The position numbers and the translations under genes were made by a program. A DNA stretch of 10,703 nucleotides from an uncultured Chlamydiae bacterium. GTDB lineage: Bacteria > Chlamydiota > Chlamydiia > Chlamydiales > SM23-39. Shown piece after piece: positions 1 to 7,378 of this stretch (positions are counted from its first letter, which is position 1; each line of letters starts with the position of its first letter). The DNA is taken from positions 1 to 10,703 of the forward strand of contig CAIPFQ010000101.1 in the NCBI GenBank assembly GCA_903864395.1, read 5' to 3'. The notes under the pieces are model-generated. The model worked only from the letters and a program-made list of their open reading frames with translations, had not been told where the DNA came from and searched no databases.

Positions 1-769
1 GAATGCCAGAAGCTGTTCGCAAATCTTCTTCATGAAGGCCTGCCCAATGCAAAGGCAGCTGTTTTCTCACCTTCATCCGATCGTCCAGCGTCGGAGGAAT
101 TCCTCGCAACTTCCAATGATCCCCTGCTGGCATAACAACAAATTGCGCTGGATGCACTGCGCCGCCGAGGGCGAAAAAATTATCCATCCAAGGGAGCGGC
201 TGATCGAAAATTAAAGCTTGCCCCCCTTGCGCCATCGCCTCTTTGACAGCGCCCTCACACTGGCGCATATAGGAAAACCTCTCCTTCAGCCGCCGCAAAT
301 GCCCGAGAGTAAACTCTACGGCCTGAAAAAAGGAGATTCGCATATCCGCATCTGAAACTTCATAGCGTATCGGAAGAAAATTCGATATCACGTGAGAAAA
401 AGTAGCGACGCCTTCTTGTTGCAATGAACGCCCATTGTCATGGGCATCGACACCAGCCACGAGCGCCTGATTAAACCAGTCATACAAAGCACTAGAGATC
501 CATTCCTGCTCTTTCAGATAAAGAAGAATCATGCCTGCACTACTTAAAAGGCCTGGATATTCTGCTTGGTGGTGGTCAAAACGCCTCTGGCTAGGATCAT
601 AAGAGCCGCCGACATCGCAAACATAATCGCAAGAGGCTAAGATCAAAGAGTCTCTCGTGCGATAAATTGTTTCTCGATCAATACAATCAAAAAGCAGCAG
701 CAAGGAACAGGCTGTAACCTCATCTGCATGAAAAGAACCGTCGTGCGTACCGAAACTTCTTGGAACCAT
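1..769 (-). CDS. MYG1/UPF0160 family DHH-like exonuclease, C-terminus cut by window edge
   Basis: The gene starts at ATG 769-767 and stays open to the left edge, giving 256 codons without a stop. The family is recognisable along its whole length: GTHDGSFHADE at residues 7-17, YVCDVGG at 49-55, RFDHHQ at 63-68 (the DHH motif) and GVDAHDNG at 106-113, followed near the edge by the typical RKQLPLHWAGL and a final ASGI. The His and Asp residues of these motifs are the expected metal ligands of DHH-type phosphoesterases. Eukaryotic MYG1 is a 3'-5' RNA exonuclease; bacterial members are poorly characterised, so the substrate here is inferred only. Judging from the family, only about 25 residues should be missing. 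An in-frame TGA two codons before the ATG fixes this as the earliest start. No Shine-Dalgarno sequence is visible, which fits the very short leader implied by the promoter at 780-808. Family call is secure; molecular role is not. Confidence 0.9.
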   Translation of the reverse strand, partial: MVPRSFGTHDGSFHADEVTACSLLLLFDCIDRETIYRTRDSLILASCDYVCDVGGSYDPSQRRFDHHQAEYPGLLSSAGMILLYLKEQEWISSALYDWFNQALVAGVDAHDNGRSLQQEGVATFSHVISNFLPIRYEVSDADMRISFFQAVEFTLGHLRRLKERFSYMRQCEGAVKEAMAQGGQALIFDQPLPWMDNFFALGGAVHPAQFVVMPAGDHWKLRGIPPTLDDRMKVRKQLPLHWAGLHEEDLRTASGI

Positions 770-779
770 AAATCAGAAA

Positions 780-808
780 ATTGTATCCTGAGATTGAGTT
801 TATCGCAA
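780..808 (-). promoter_or_regulatory. sigma70-type promoter of the MYG1-family gene
   Basis: Read on the minus strand, TTGCGA (808-803) is followed after exactly 17 bp by TACAAT (785-780). Only 10 bases lie between the -10 box and the ATG at 769, so transcription would begin within a few bases of the start codon and give a leaderless or nearly leaderless mRNA. The promoter lies inside the 51-bp divergent gap shared with the PEBP gene. I see no equally good plus-strand promoter for PEBP; TTGGAA (760-765) with TATCCT (784-789, 18-bp spacer) is a weak candidate. Confidence 0.55.
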
Positions 809-820
809 GAGAGGGTTTTT

Positions 821-1282
821 ATGAAACTAACAAGTTCCGCTTTTGAAGAAGGGAGCGTCATTCCCTCGCTTTACACGTGCGAAGGAAAAAATAAAGCACC
901 TCCGCTCGCGATTGCGAATAGCCCTTCAAACACCAAAAGTCTTGTTCTCATCATGGACGATCCAGATGTCCCTGCCTCTATCCGTCCAGAGAAAATGTAC
1001 GATCACTGGGTCGTTTTTAACATCCCCCCAACAACCCATCGCATCGACGATCAACACCCCATTCAAGGCATTTACGGAAAAAGCACATCGGGAAAAAACC
1101 AATACATCGGCCCTTGCCCTCCCTTTGGGGAGCATCGTTATTTTTTTAAGCTCTACGCTTTGAGCCAAACGCTCAATCTCCCTGAAGGATCTTCTAAACA
1201 AGCCGTTGAAGCCGCAATAGATGGAATTGTTCTTGCCAAATGCAGCCTCATGGGACGCTACGAAAAAAATAAAGGATACTAA
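821..1282 (+). CDS. YbhB/YbcL family PEBP (Raf kinase inhibitor-like) protein
   Basis: A 153-residue cytoplasmic protein of the phosphatidylethanolamine-binding (RKIP) family, the usual length for bacterial members. The ligand-pocket motifs are all present: DDPDVP at residues 46-51, YDHWVVFNIPP from residue 60, and GPCPPFGEHRYFFKLYAL from residue 97. There is no signal peptide. ATG 821 is chosen because it gives the family N-terminus (MKLTSSAF) and has a purine-rich AAGAGAGGG ribosome site just upstream; the frame stays open back to 728, but that part overlaps the divergent MYG1-family gene. The family binds phospholipid headgroups or similar anions, and in bacteria its role is mostly unknown. 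Its stop codon (1280-1282) is only two bases before the proposed start of the next gene, so the two are probably co-transcribed and translationally coupled. Confidence 0.93.
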   Translation: MKLTSSAFEEGSVIPSLYTCEGKNKAPPLAIANSPSNTKSLVLIMDDPDVPASIRPEKMYDHWVVFNIPPTTHRIDDQHPIQGIYGKSTSGKNQYIGPCPPFGEHRYFFKLYALSQTLNLPEGSSKQAVEAAIDGIVLAKCSLMGRYEKNKGY

Positions 1283-1389
1283 TCATTTTAATCGAAAGCT
1301 ATTTATCTCCCCATCACTACGATCTCGTAACGCCCGACGGAAGGATCACCGAGATTCAAACCCTCGACGCTACGCATCGGCTCGCAACG
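1273..1389 (+). other. probable N-terminal extension of the LOG-like gene, likely ATT start at 1285
   Basis: The frame of the large gene at 1390 is open back to a TAA at 1270-1272. From 1285 it reads as ordinary protein (ILIESYLSPHHYDLV, then DGRITEIQTLDATHRLATV), flowing into LIEKVFSGF. No ATG, GTG or TTG occurs before the GTG at 1390, but AAAGGA at 1271-1276 sits 8 bases before an ATT at 1285, two bases after the PEBP stop. ATC at 1282 is a second option. Either translation starts at a rare codon, as in infC, or the base is a sequence error, or the extension is not translated. Confidence 0.5.
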
Positions 1390-3423
1390 GTGCTCATCGA
1401 AAAAGTATTTTCTGGCTTTGTCGGCTATGAGATTGAGCCACGGCTGGTTTTTTTTAACATCAAAAGCACGCTCGCCCAGATCGGCGTCAATGGCCTTGGC
1501 CAAGACTATTTTTTCGATAAATCCAAGCATTGCATTGAAGTCAAAGTACTCTTAACGGCCTATGGCGATCTTGCCGCAGCCATGCTCGAGCAGCTTTGTG
1601 TCGGTCTTTATCTTGGGAAACTTTTTGCTGCGGATGAAAGGCGGCGTGTGCGTGATCCAGACTATCTTTTGCGCATGTCGACGCGCTCCGATCGAAAGGG
1701 GCGTCCCCTTCTCTCTCTCGGCGGTTTAGAGGGAAGCGGCGATTTGATCTTAGAAAAAACCCAGGGGCGTACAGTCGCCTTTCTTTCACTCAAAGACGGC
1801 CTTATTCATTACGAGGAGACCCTGTATGGATTTCTTCCTACACTCGCTAAGGCGCTTTGTAAAAATGTGCCCCATACACGCCAATGGCTCCATCTTCATC
1901 ATCAATGGGAAGCGGGCCTTCCAAAAATTGTTAAGAAAGACAACATTCTTCTTGTCCGCACGGCGCCTTTGCATGTGAGAACAGTGTACGGAAGAGTCGT
2001 CGAGGACCTTCTTCCTCAAGGCTACACCCACGCCTCTGCCTCTGTCTTGCAACCTGACACAACAGATTCGGGCGATATCTATGAATTTTATGGCAGCAGC
2101 CATCAGATCATCGATGATATTCCTCTCGAATTTTATACTCTTGAGCCCCATCGCGAGCACATTTTTTTCGCAGACCGGGATCAGCTTGTCGCCTCTCTTG
2201 AAAACCCGCAGCGAGTGTTTAACGTTTTTGCCACAGCGCCAGAGCCCAAAGAGCTTTTAGCGTCCGTATTCGTTGTGAAAGGAACGCAAATGCAAGCGCT
2301 CTCCGAAAAAGACTGGATCGTACGAGGAACGCTCAAGCATGAATTTCCTGGGCTTATCCATCCTGCGCGCCAGGCGCACTTGGCGGAAAAATATATTGAG
2401 AGCCAACCGCAGTATCCTTTTCTTAAAGCGATTGAAGACGGATTGATTACCTCGCAAGGCGTCCTTTTTTCACGCCATTTTCCTACGCCTTTGTTGAAAC
2501 GGATGCTTTTGAACGATCTCGTCGCCCGTTGCCTAAAACGGTTGTATTTCCAGCACCCCTCTCAATCCCATGACGATTTTTTTTCTCATGAAGATCGGGC
2601 GATGCTTCTCGATCTTGCGAAATTTGGCATTCCGACCTATTGGGCAGATCAAAAAACAAACACCCTGTTACAGTTTGTGCTGCGCCACGAAAAAGACGCA
2701 GGGCTTTTCGTCCCACTGCACCTCGTCGAAGCGTTTCGCAAAGCCACCGTGCTCGGTGTCTATGGATCGAACCTGCAAGAGGGCCTTTTCGAAGGACAAC
2801 TCCGCACTTTGCTCCTAGGGCTGCTGTCTATGAGAGATACTATTAACCATCCTCTTCTTTGCAGAAACACACCGCTTGCGCTCGTCACAGGCGGAGGGCC
2901 AGGGGCCATGGCTGTGGGGAATAGAGTGGCAAAAGAGGTCGGTCTTATTTCTTGTGCAAACATTGTCGATTTTAGATCTGAACAGACGATCGTCAACGAA
3001 CAGAACCAAAACGCCTATATCGATGCAAAAATGACCTATCGGCTCGACCGTTTGGTGGAAAGACAAGCTGAGTTTTATCTCGATCTTCCCATTTTTTTGC
3101 CTGGCGGCATCGGAATGGATTTTGAATACGCACTCGAAGAGGTTCGTCGTAAAACAGGATCTGATCCAGCAAATCCAGTTCTTCTTTTTGGCAGCCCAGA
3201 ATATTGGCAGCGCAAAATCACCTCTCGATTCCAACTCAATCGCGAAACAGGCACGATCGCAGGCTCCGAGTGGGTGTCCAACTGTTTTTACTGTATTCAG
3301 ACAGCGGAAGAGGGACTCGCGGTCTATCGCAATTTTTTTGAAGGCACTTTGCTTATTGGAAAGACAGGACCCATTTACGACGAGGGATTTGTAAAAAATC
3401 CTTTTTCTAAGACAAAAACCTGA
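1390..3423 (+). CDS. large protein with C-terminal LOG-like (TIGR00730-type) Rossmann domain
   Basis: The first canonical start is GTG 1390 (677 residues), but it has no ribosome site and coding sequence seems to continue upstream to about 1285 (712 residues). The C-terminal third has a Rossmann nucleotide-binding fold of the LOG/lysine-decarboxylase-like family: LALVTGGGPGAMAVGNRVAKE around 496-516 and the signature PGGIGMDFE at 571-579. LOG enzymes cleave nucleoside 5'-monophosphates to free base and ribose 5-phosphate. The usual PGGxGTxxE has Met in place of Thr here while Glu579 is kept, so activity is uncertain. The first ~480 residues match nothing I can name; they lack a signal peptide or membrane segments and include HARQ-like helical stretches. 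Proteins of the family are usually about 180-450 residues, so this architecture is unusually long. Second gene of a probable PEBP operon. It could be a nucleosidase or a nucleotide-binding sensor. Confidence 0.8.
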   Translation: MLIEKVFSGFVGYEIEPRLVFFNIKSTLAQIGVNGLGQDYFFDKSKHCIEVKVLLTAYGDLAAAMLEQLCVGLYLGKLFAADERRRVRDPDYLLRMSTRSDRKGRPLLSLGGLEGSGDLILEKTQGRTVAFLSLKDGLIHYEETLYGFLPTLAKALCKNVPHTRQWLHLHHQWEAGLPKIVKKDNILLVRTAPLHVRTVYGRVVEDLLPQGYTHASASVLQPDTTDSGDIYEFYGSSHQIIDDIPLEFYTLEPHREHIFFADRDQLVASLENPQRVFNVFATAPEPKELLASVFVVKGTQMQALSEKDWIVRGTLKHEFPGLIHPARQAHLAEKYIESQPQYPFLKAIEDGLITSQGVLFSRHFPTPLLKRMLLNDLVARCLKRLYFQHPSQSHDDFFSHEDRAMLLDLAKFGIPTYWADQKTNTLLQFVLRHEKDAGLFVPLHLVEAFRKATVLGVYGSNLQEGLFEGQLRTLLLGLLSMRDTINHPLLCRNTPLALVTGGGPGAMAVGNRVAKEVGLISCANIVDFRSEQTIVNEQNQNAYIDAKMTYRLDRLVERQAEFYLDLPIFLPGGIGMDFEYALEEVRRKTGSDPANPVLLFGSPEYWQRKITSRFQLNRETGTIAGSEWVSNCFYCIQTAEEGLAVYRNFFEGTLLIGKTGPIYDEGFVKNPFSKTKT

Positions 3424-3425
3424 CC

Positions 3426-3444
3426 TTGCACTTTTTGAGTGCAA
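3426..3444. terminator. small hairpin between convergent genes, possible terminator
   Basis: TTGCACT (3426-3432) and AGTGCAA (3438-3444) form a perfect 7-bp stem around a TTTTG loop, three bases after the stop of the LOG-like gene and 14 bases beyond the stop of the DUF1207 gene. No T-run follows on the plus strand. On the minus strand a GGTTTTTG tract follows after about six bases. The position fits a weak bidirectional terminator; the sequence alone is not conclusive. Confidence 0.4.
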
Positions 3445-3458
3445 TTGCGTCAAGAAGA

Positions 3459-4634
3459 TTAGAATCCATAAGAAATATTGTACTGCATATAATGATCGCG
3501 CATTTTAGAAAACTGCCCTTCGTACGAATAGCCGTGATGGTATTCGATATAAAAGCGGAATTTGCGTCCGATCCCTTGTAATTTGCTAAATTCGTAACCA
3601 GCTCGATACGTTCCATCAAAATTCCAACCGAGCTCTTGCATGTTGCGAAAGTGGAGTGTTAGATACAAAGTTCCATACAGGCGTTGTTTGACAAACTTGG
3701 AGCCGAGGAAGCGAACTTCGGTACCGTATTCAATGAAAAGAGGCTTCCAGCGAAAGGTGGGGTCGCTATGGACTATAACGCCAGGGCCTACATAGAGGCG
3801 GACAGCTTCTTTCGCTTGATAGGAGGCAAAGAAGTCCACGATTTCGTTGCTTGGATTGACGCGATGGAAGCCTGGATGATTGACCATGAATTCGTCGCCC
3901 AAATGGCTCGATATGTGATAGCCGCGGAGGCGAAACGACCATTTATTGCGCGAATAAGTGATCGGGATACCGCCATAGAAATCGGTATTGACCAGCTCCG
4001 TTCCGTCTGCGTAATTGGGTTGTGGATTAAAGTTAAACACGGACCAAATGCCCGCTTCGATGCCGATCTGAAGATCGCCATGCCAAAGGACATCGAGCCA
4101 GCGATAAATTGGGAAATCATCGCCAAGGGAAACATCGCCGCAGCTGTTGCCGCACACTTGATCGCCGCTTCTATAGCCAATGGTATAAGAAATCACGCGA
4201 GGAGAACCAATCAGGGGTTGAAACAGCTCTGTCATCTGAGGAAACCAAATGCCGCTGATCTGGGGACGCTCGACATATTTTATGCGCAGCTCTTCTTTTT
4301 CTGGCGATACACCGTCTAATAAAACAACTTCTTTTACCCCCGGAATGTCTTTGACAAATTGGACAATACTTTTTGCGACCAATTCATTTTTAGGCAAATT
4401 AGCAAGCCACACATTGTGATCTTTGGCGAGAACGACGACCCGATATTCAGCATAATGCATATCGACGAGCGCTTGAAGATATCCTTCGAAATATGCGTCG
4501 GGGGCACTTTCGACCTCTGGAGGAATAGCGTCTGTGCGCGTTAATACGACAGCCACTTCGCTCCCCTTTTCAAAGGAAAAGACTTGTGTGGCAAGAGCCC
4601 AAGAAAAAAACAGAACATTTAAGGACAGACGCAT
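3459..4634 (-). CDS. DUF1207 family outer-membrane protein
   Basis: A 391-residue protein with an N-terminal signal peptide (hydrophobic LNVLFFSWALATQVFS, cleavage expected near residue 20). The first ~130 mature residues are a soluble alpha/beta part. The second half alternates aromatic and polar residues as in a beta barrel, with HGDLQIGIEAGIW, RLRGYHISSHLGDEF and GPGVIVHSDPTF as DUF1207-type landmarks, and it ends in Phe (YNISYGF), as outer-membrane barrels usually do for recognition by BamA. Function of the family is unknown. The start ATG 4634-4632 has GAGCGGGG just upstream. The gene lies 52 bp after the stop of MFS transporter A on the same strand with no visible terminator between, so it may be the last gene of that operon or use its own -10 box at 4659-4664. 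CGNSCGD holds two closely spaced cysteines that could form a disulfide in the periplasm. Confidence 0.85.
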   Translation of the reverse strand: MRLSLNVLFFSWALATQVFSFEKGSEVAVVLTRTDAIPPEVESAPDAYFEGYLQALVDMHYAEYRVVVLAKDHNVWLANLPKNELVAKSIVQFVKDIPGVKEVVLLDGVSPEKEELRIKYVERPQISGIWFPQMTELFQPLIGSPRVISYTIGYRSGDQVCGNSCGDVSLGDDFPIYRWLDVLWHGDLQIGIEAGIWSVFNFNPQPNYADGTELVNTDFYGGIPITYSRNKWSFRLRGYHISSHLGDEFMVNHPGFHRVNPSNEIVDFFASYQAKEAVRLYVGPGVIVHSDPTFRWKPLFIEYGTEVRFLGSKFVKQRLYGTLYLTLHFRNMQELGWNFDGTYRAGYEFSKLQGIGRKFRFYIEYHHGYSYEGQFSKMRDHYMQYNISYGF

Positions 4635-4658
4635 AACCCCGCTCTTTTTCTTATCTTA

Positions 4659-4664
4659 TTTATA
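4659..4664 (-). promoter_or_regulatory. possible -10 box for the DUF1207 gene
   Basis: TATAAA on the minus strand, 24 bases before the ATG at 4634, within the AT-rich 52-bp gap after MFS transporter A. No convincing -35 element lies 16-18 bp upstream, so this would be a weak or activator-dependent internal promoter. Confidence 0.3.
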
Positions 4665-4686
4665 CACCGAAACGGAATTTTACGAT

Positions 4687-5928
4687 TTAATTTTTTTCTA
4701 TTATGATTGACTCTCTAGCGAAACGGCTGCGAAGAAAGCCGAGACCGCTATAGAGACAGAAGATTCCGCCGAGGGCAAAGACTGCGGTAGGGCCCCAAAG
4801 GGCGGTGAGCCAGCTGCCGAGGAGAGGGCCGATGGTGCCGCGCACACCTAGCATCATGAGGCCGACGCCGCTGAAACGGGAGCTTTCTTCTTGTTTGGCA
4901 AAGATGAGACCGGACATATGCCACAAGAGGTTGCCACCGCCCTGTGCAATGCCGTACCAGAGGTACGCGAGGTAAAACCATCCGATCCACCAAACGGAAG
5001 AGGCCATGAGGAGGGGGAAGAGGGCAAACGAGAGGGAGACAAGGCTGGCGAGTTTAAAAAAGTTGACCTGTTCTATCCAGCGTCCCCAGAGGGGGGAAGA
5101 GAGGGCGAAGCCGAGTCCTTTTGCGACAGAAATGCCGGCAAAGGCCATCGTGTATGAAACGCCGAGCTGATCGACGGCGAAGATGGGCAAGGCGGGGTAG
5201 ATGAACATGAGACCGAGGCCTGCGAACATAAAAAACCACAGATAGTGGGCAAAATCGGGGCGCTCTCGAATGAGGCGCCAGCTATCTTTCCAGGGGCGGA
5301 CAATAATTTCTTGCCAGGAGAGTTTTTCTTCTTGGGGGAGATTTTCTTCGACAACGATTTTAGACTGAATGAAGAGAGCGCCCATGCCGATGAGAGCGGC
5401 GCCTACGGAGAGAACTTTCCATAGGCCTGGATCATAATCGAGAAGTCTTCCGAAGCCGATGGCTAAGACGACGCCTTCGGCGTGGCTAAAAGCGGCGCTC
5501 AGGGAGAAGAGGCGCCCCCTTTTCTTTTGCTCGACATTGCGTTTGATGAGCTCCATCCAGCCTGGGATGACGGCTCGAAAAAAGAAGGAGTAGCTGACGG
5601 TGGCAAAAACGATGAAGCCGGCAGAATCGAACCAGGGGCAAAGCAAAAATGGAGCGCGCATAAAAAAGCCTGCCCACAAAACATTCGACTTGATCCCTCC
5701 TCTGCGACAGAGTCCTGCGCTCCAGTAAAACGAAAGAATTGCGACAATGGGTCTTGCGCAGCTCATTAAAGCGATGAGCCATAGGCTGGCACCGAGATCT
5801 TTGCGTAAAATGATGGCGATGACATTGTGAAGGGTAAATAGAGGCTCGCTGAACGCCGAGCTCCAAAATAAGATTTTTCCCATGGAATGATTTTTTGTTA
5901 TTTTTTCGTTCGTAGGCATTGTTGTCAT
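4687..5928 (-). CDS. MFS transporter A (downstream copy of tandem pair)
   Basis: An inner-membrane carrier of the major facilitator superfamily, 413 residues from ATG 5928 (415 from the GTG at 5934). I prefer the ATG because AGAGTG lies at a usable distance before it. Twelve hydrophobic segments can be counted, six on each side of a charged central cytoplasmic loop of about 50 residues (PQEEKLSWQEII to RERPDF), the 6+6 plan of MFS. The loop 2-3 region WSAGLCRRGGIKSN stands where motif A would be, but the canonical GxLaDrxGrk is degenerate. Substrate cannot be told. It lies 24 bases after the stop of its paralog, transporter B, and is probably expressed from B's promoter; the short gap contains the palindrome TTCGATCGAA (5940-5949). 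Ends IIIEKN with TAA. Confidence 0.88.
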   Translation of the reverse strand: MTTMPTNEKITKNHSMGKILFWSSAFSEPLFTLHNVIAIILRKDLGASLWLIALMSCARPIVAILSFYWSAGLCRRGGIKSNVLWAGFFMRAPFLLCPWFDSAGFIVFATVSYSFFFRAVIPGWMELIKRNVEQKKRGRLFSLSAAFSHAEGVVLAIGFGRLLDYDPGLWKVLSVGAALIGMGALFIQSKIVVEENLPQEEKLSWQEIIVRPWKDSWRLIRERPDFAHYLWFFMFAGLGLMFIYPALPIFAVDQLGVSYTMAFAGISVAKGLGFALSSPLWGRWIEQVNFFKLASLVSLSFALFPLLMASSVWWIGWFYLAYLWYGIAQGGGNLLWHMSGLIFAKQEESSRFSGVGLMMLGVRGTIGPLLGSWLTALWGPTAVFALGGIFCLYSGLGFLRSRFARESIIIEKN

Positions 5929-5952
5929 ATTCACTCTATTTCGATCGAATGG

Positions 5953-7200
5953 CTAATTTTTTTCTACAATGATTTGTTCCTTGGCAAAGCGGCTGCGAAG
6001 AAATCCGAGGCCGCTGTAGAGGCAAAACAGGCCTCCGAGGGCAAACACTTCGATAGGGCCCCATGCGGCCATGAGCGAGCTGCCGAGGGGCGGGCCGACG
6101 ACGCCCCTGACGCCGACCATCATGAGACCGACGCCGCTAAAGCGAGAGCTTTCTTCGTGCCGCGCAAAAATGGGCCCTGACATGTGCCAAATGAGATGGC
6201 TGCCACCTTGGGCGATGCCGTACCAAAAGTAGGCGAGATAAAACCCTCCGATCCACCAAAGGGATGAGGCCATGAGGAGGGGAAAGAGAGCGAACGAGAG
6301 GGAGACAAGGCTTGCGAGTTTGAATAAATTGATCCGTTCCATCCCACGGGCCCAGAGGGGGGAAGAGAGGGCAAAGCCGAGTCCTTTCGCGACAGAGATG
6401 CCGGCAAAGGCCATTGTATATGAGACGCCTAGATCGTCGACGGCGAAGAGGGGCAAGGCGGGGTGGATGAGCATGAGGCCAAAGCCAGAGAGCATAAAAA
6501 ACCACAAATAGTGGGCGAAGTCGGGGCGCTCTCGAATAAGGCGCCAGCTATCTTTCCAGGGGCGTACAACAATTTCTTTCCAGGGGAGTTTTTCTTGGGG
6601 TGTTAGCGTTTCTTCGCCAAGGATTTTCGATTGAATAAAGAGGGTGCCCGTGCCGATGAGGGCGGCACCGAAAGAGAGGGTTTTCCAGAGGCTTGGGTTA
6701 AAATCGAGGAGGCTTCCGAAGCCGATAGCGAGAAAGAGTCCTTCAGCGTAACCGAAGGCGGAGCTCAAGGAGAAGAGGCGTCCCCTCTTTTTTTGATCGA
6801 TGTTGCGTTTGATGATTTCCATCCAACCGGGGATGACGGCGCGATAAAAAAATGTATAGTTGATAGTAGCAAGGACGACGAAGCCTGCGGAATCGAACCA
6901 GGGGCAGAGCAGAAAGGGGGCGCGCATGAGGAAACCTGCCCAGAGGACGTTAGATTTGATACGCCCGCTGCGACAAAGCCCTGCGCTCCAGTAGAAAGAG
7001 AGGATAGAGACGATGGGCTTGGCGCACGTCATGAGGGCGATAAGCCAGAGGCTGGCACCGAGATCTTTGCGCAAAATGATGGCGATGATGCCGTAAAGTG
7101 TGAATAGCGGCTCGCTAAGGGCTGAGCTCCAAAATAAAACTTTTCCCATCGCTTGGGTTTTTTGCATCTTCTCGCTCATATGAGTACATATCATATCCAT
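5953..7200 (-). CDS. MFS transporter B (upstream copy of tandem pair)
   Basis: 415 residues, 12 predicted membrane segments, same plan as transporter A with a charged middle loop. Start ATG 7200-7198 is chosen because from here MDMICTHMSEKMQKTQAMGK aligns residue for residue with the N-terminus of A. The frame is open further to an ATG at 7353, but that would put the -10 box and the tRNA promoter inside the gene. Most differences from A are conservative; the blocks before and after the central loop and segments 8-9 are nearly unchanged in protein, with DNA differences mostly at third codon positions. First gene of a probable B-A-(DUF1207) operon, with a perfect TATAAT at 7249-7244. Its ribosome site is weak (AAGA about 12 bases upstream). 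The transported substrate is unknown; MFS family members range from sugar phosphates to drugs. Confidence 0.88.
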   Translation of the reverse strand: MDMICTHMSEKMQKTQAMGKVLFWSSALSEPLFTLYGIIAIILRKDLGASLWLIALMTCAKPIVSILSFYWSAGLCRSGRIKSNVLWAGFLMRAPFLLCPWFDSAGFVVLATINYTFFYRAVIPGWMEIIKRNIDQKKRGRLFSLSSAFGYAEGLFLAIGFGSLLDFNPSLWKTLSFGAALIGTGTLFIQSKILGEETLTPQEKLPWKEIVVRPWKDSWRLIRERPDFAHYLWFFMLSGFGLMLIHPALPLFAVDDLGVSYTMAFAGISVAKGLGFALSSPLWARGMERINLFKLASLVSLSFALFPLLMASSLWWIGGFYLAYFWYGIAQGGSHLIWHMSGPIFARHEESSRFSGVGLMMVGVRGVVGPPLGSSLMAAWGPIEVFALGGLFCLYSGLGFLRSRFAKEQIIVEKN

Positions 7201-7228
7201 TGTGTCGTATTCTTGGAACATAAAACAT

Positions 7229-7249
7229 AACTTTAAAAAGTTAATTATA
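7229..7249 (-). promoter_or_regulatory. transporter operon -10 box with adjoining 14-bp palindrome
   Basis: On the minus strand a perfect TATAAT (7249-7244) lies 43 bases before the ATG at 7200. One base after it comes a perfect palindrome, AACTTT-2-AAAGTT (7229-7242), which would cover the transcription start at about 7237. A palindrome in that place is what a repressor operator looks like. The -35 region (around 7267-7272) has no good TTGACA match, so the promoter may need an activator. Confidence 0.45.
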
Positions 7250-7329
7250 CAATATAAATGGGTGCGATCGTTTTTTGATGGAGTGAAGGGGGTAGAGATG
7301 GAGGCGCAGGGAGGGCGTGGAAAAACTGC

Positions 7330-7358
7330 TTGAAAATCTAATGCCCGTGTCATACAAT
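7330..7358 (+). promoter_or_regulatory. sigma70 promoter of the tRNA gene
   Basis: TTGAAA (7330-7335), 17-bp spacer, TACAAT (7353-7358). Transcription would begin near 7365, about 14 bases before the mature tRNA end at 7379. The remaining part of the 7201-7378 gap is a purine-rich strand (7261-7320) with no other signal I can support. Confidence 0.7.
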
Positions 7359-7378
7359 GGTTTTTTCACACCCTTCAA

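Larger units (their letters stand above)
4687..7200 (-). repeat. tandem gene duplication of an MFS transporter, unit about 1.25 kb
   Basis: The two complete copies (5953-7200 and 4687-5928) align end to end with almost no gaps, including the EKN C-terminus. By eye about 80% of residues are identical. DNA identity is highest in the middle, for example 5089-5160 against 6353-6424, where differences are nearly all synonymous. Both copies are intact, so this is a kept duplication and not a decaying one. Confidence 0.9.

Noticed and set aside
32..214. 60-codon plus-strand ORF at the left edge
   Set aside because: Antisense to the conserved C-terminal part of the MYG1-family gene, no motif.
643..861. 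72-codon minus-strand ORF at the MYG1-family start
   Set aside because: The MYG1 motifs are in a different frame and continue to the window edge; this ORF overlaps both that gene and the PEBP start.
3684..4319. 211-codon plus-strand ORF opposite the DUF1207 gene
   Set aside because: It lies wholly inside a well-supported gene on the other strand, has no ribosome site or family motif, and its composition follows from the codon pattern of the real gene.
6631..7107. 158-codon plus-strand ORF, very rich in Glu, Gly and Ala, opposite MFS transporter B
   Set aside because: Shadow of a membrane-protein gene; a related shadow appears opposite transporter A, as expected from the duplication and not from coding.
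7201..7353. N-terminal extension of MFS transporter B to ATG 7353
   Set aside because: It would run through a perfect TATAAT, the palindrome and the tRNA -10 box, and has no counterpart in the paralog.
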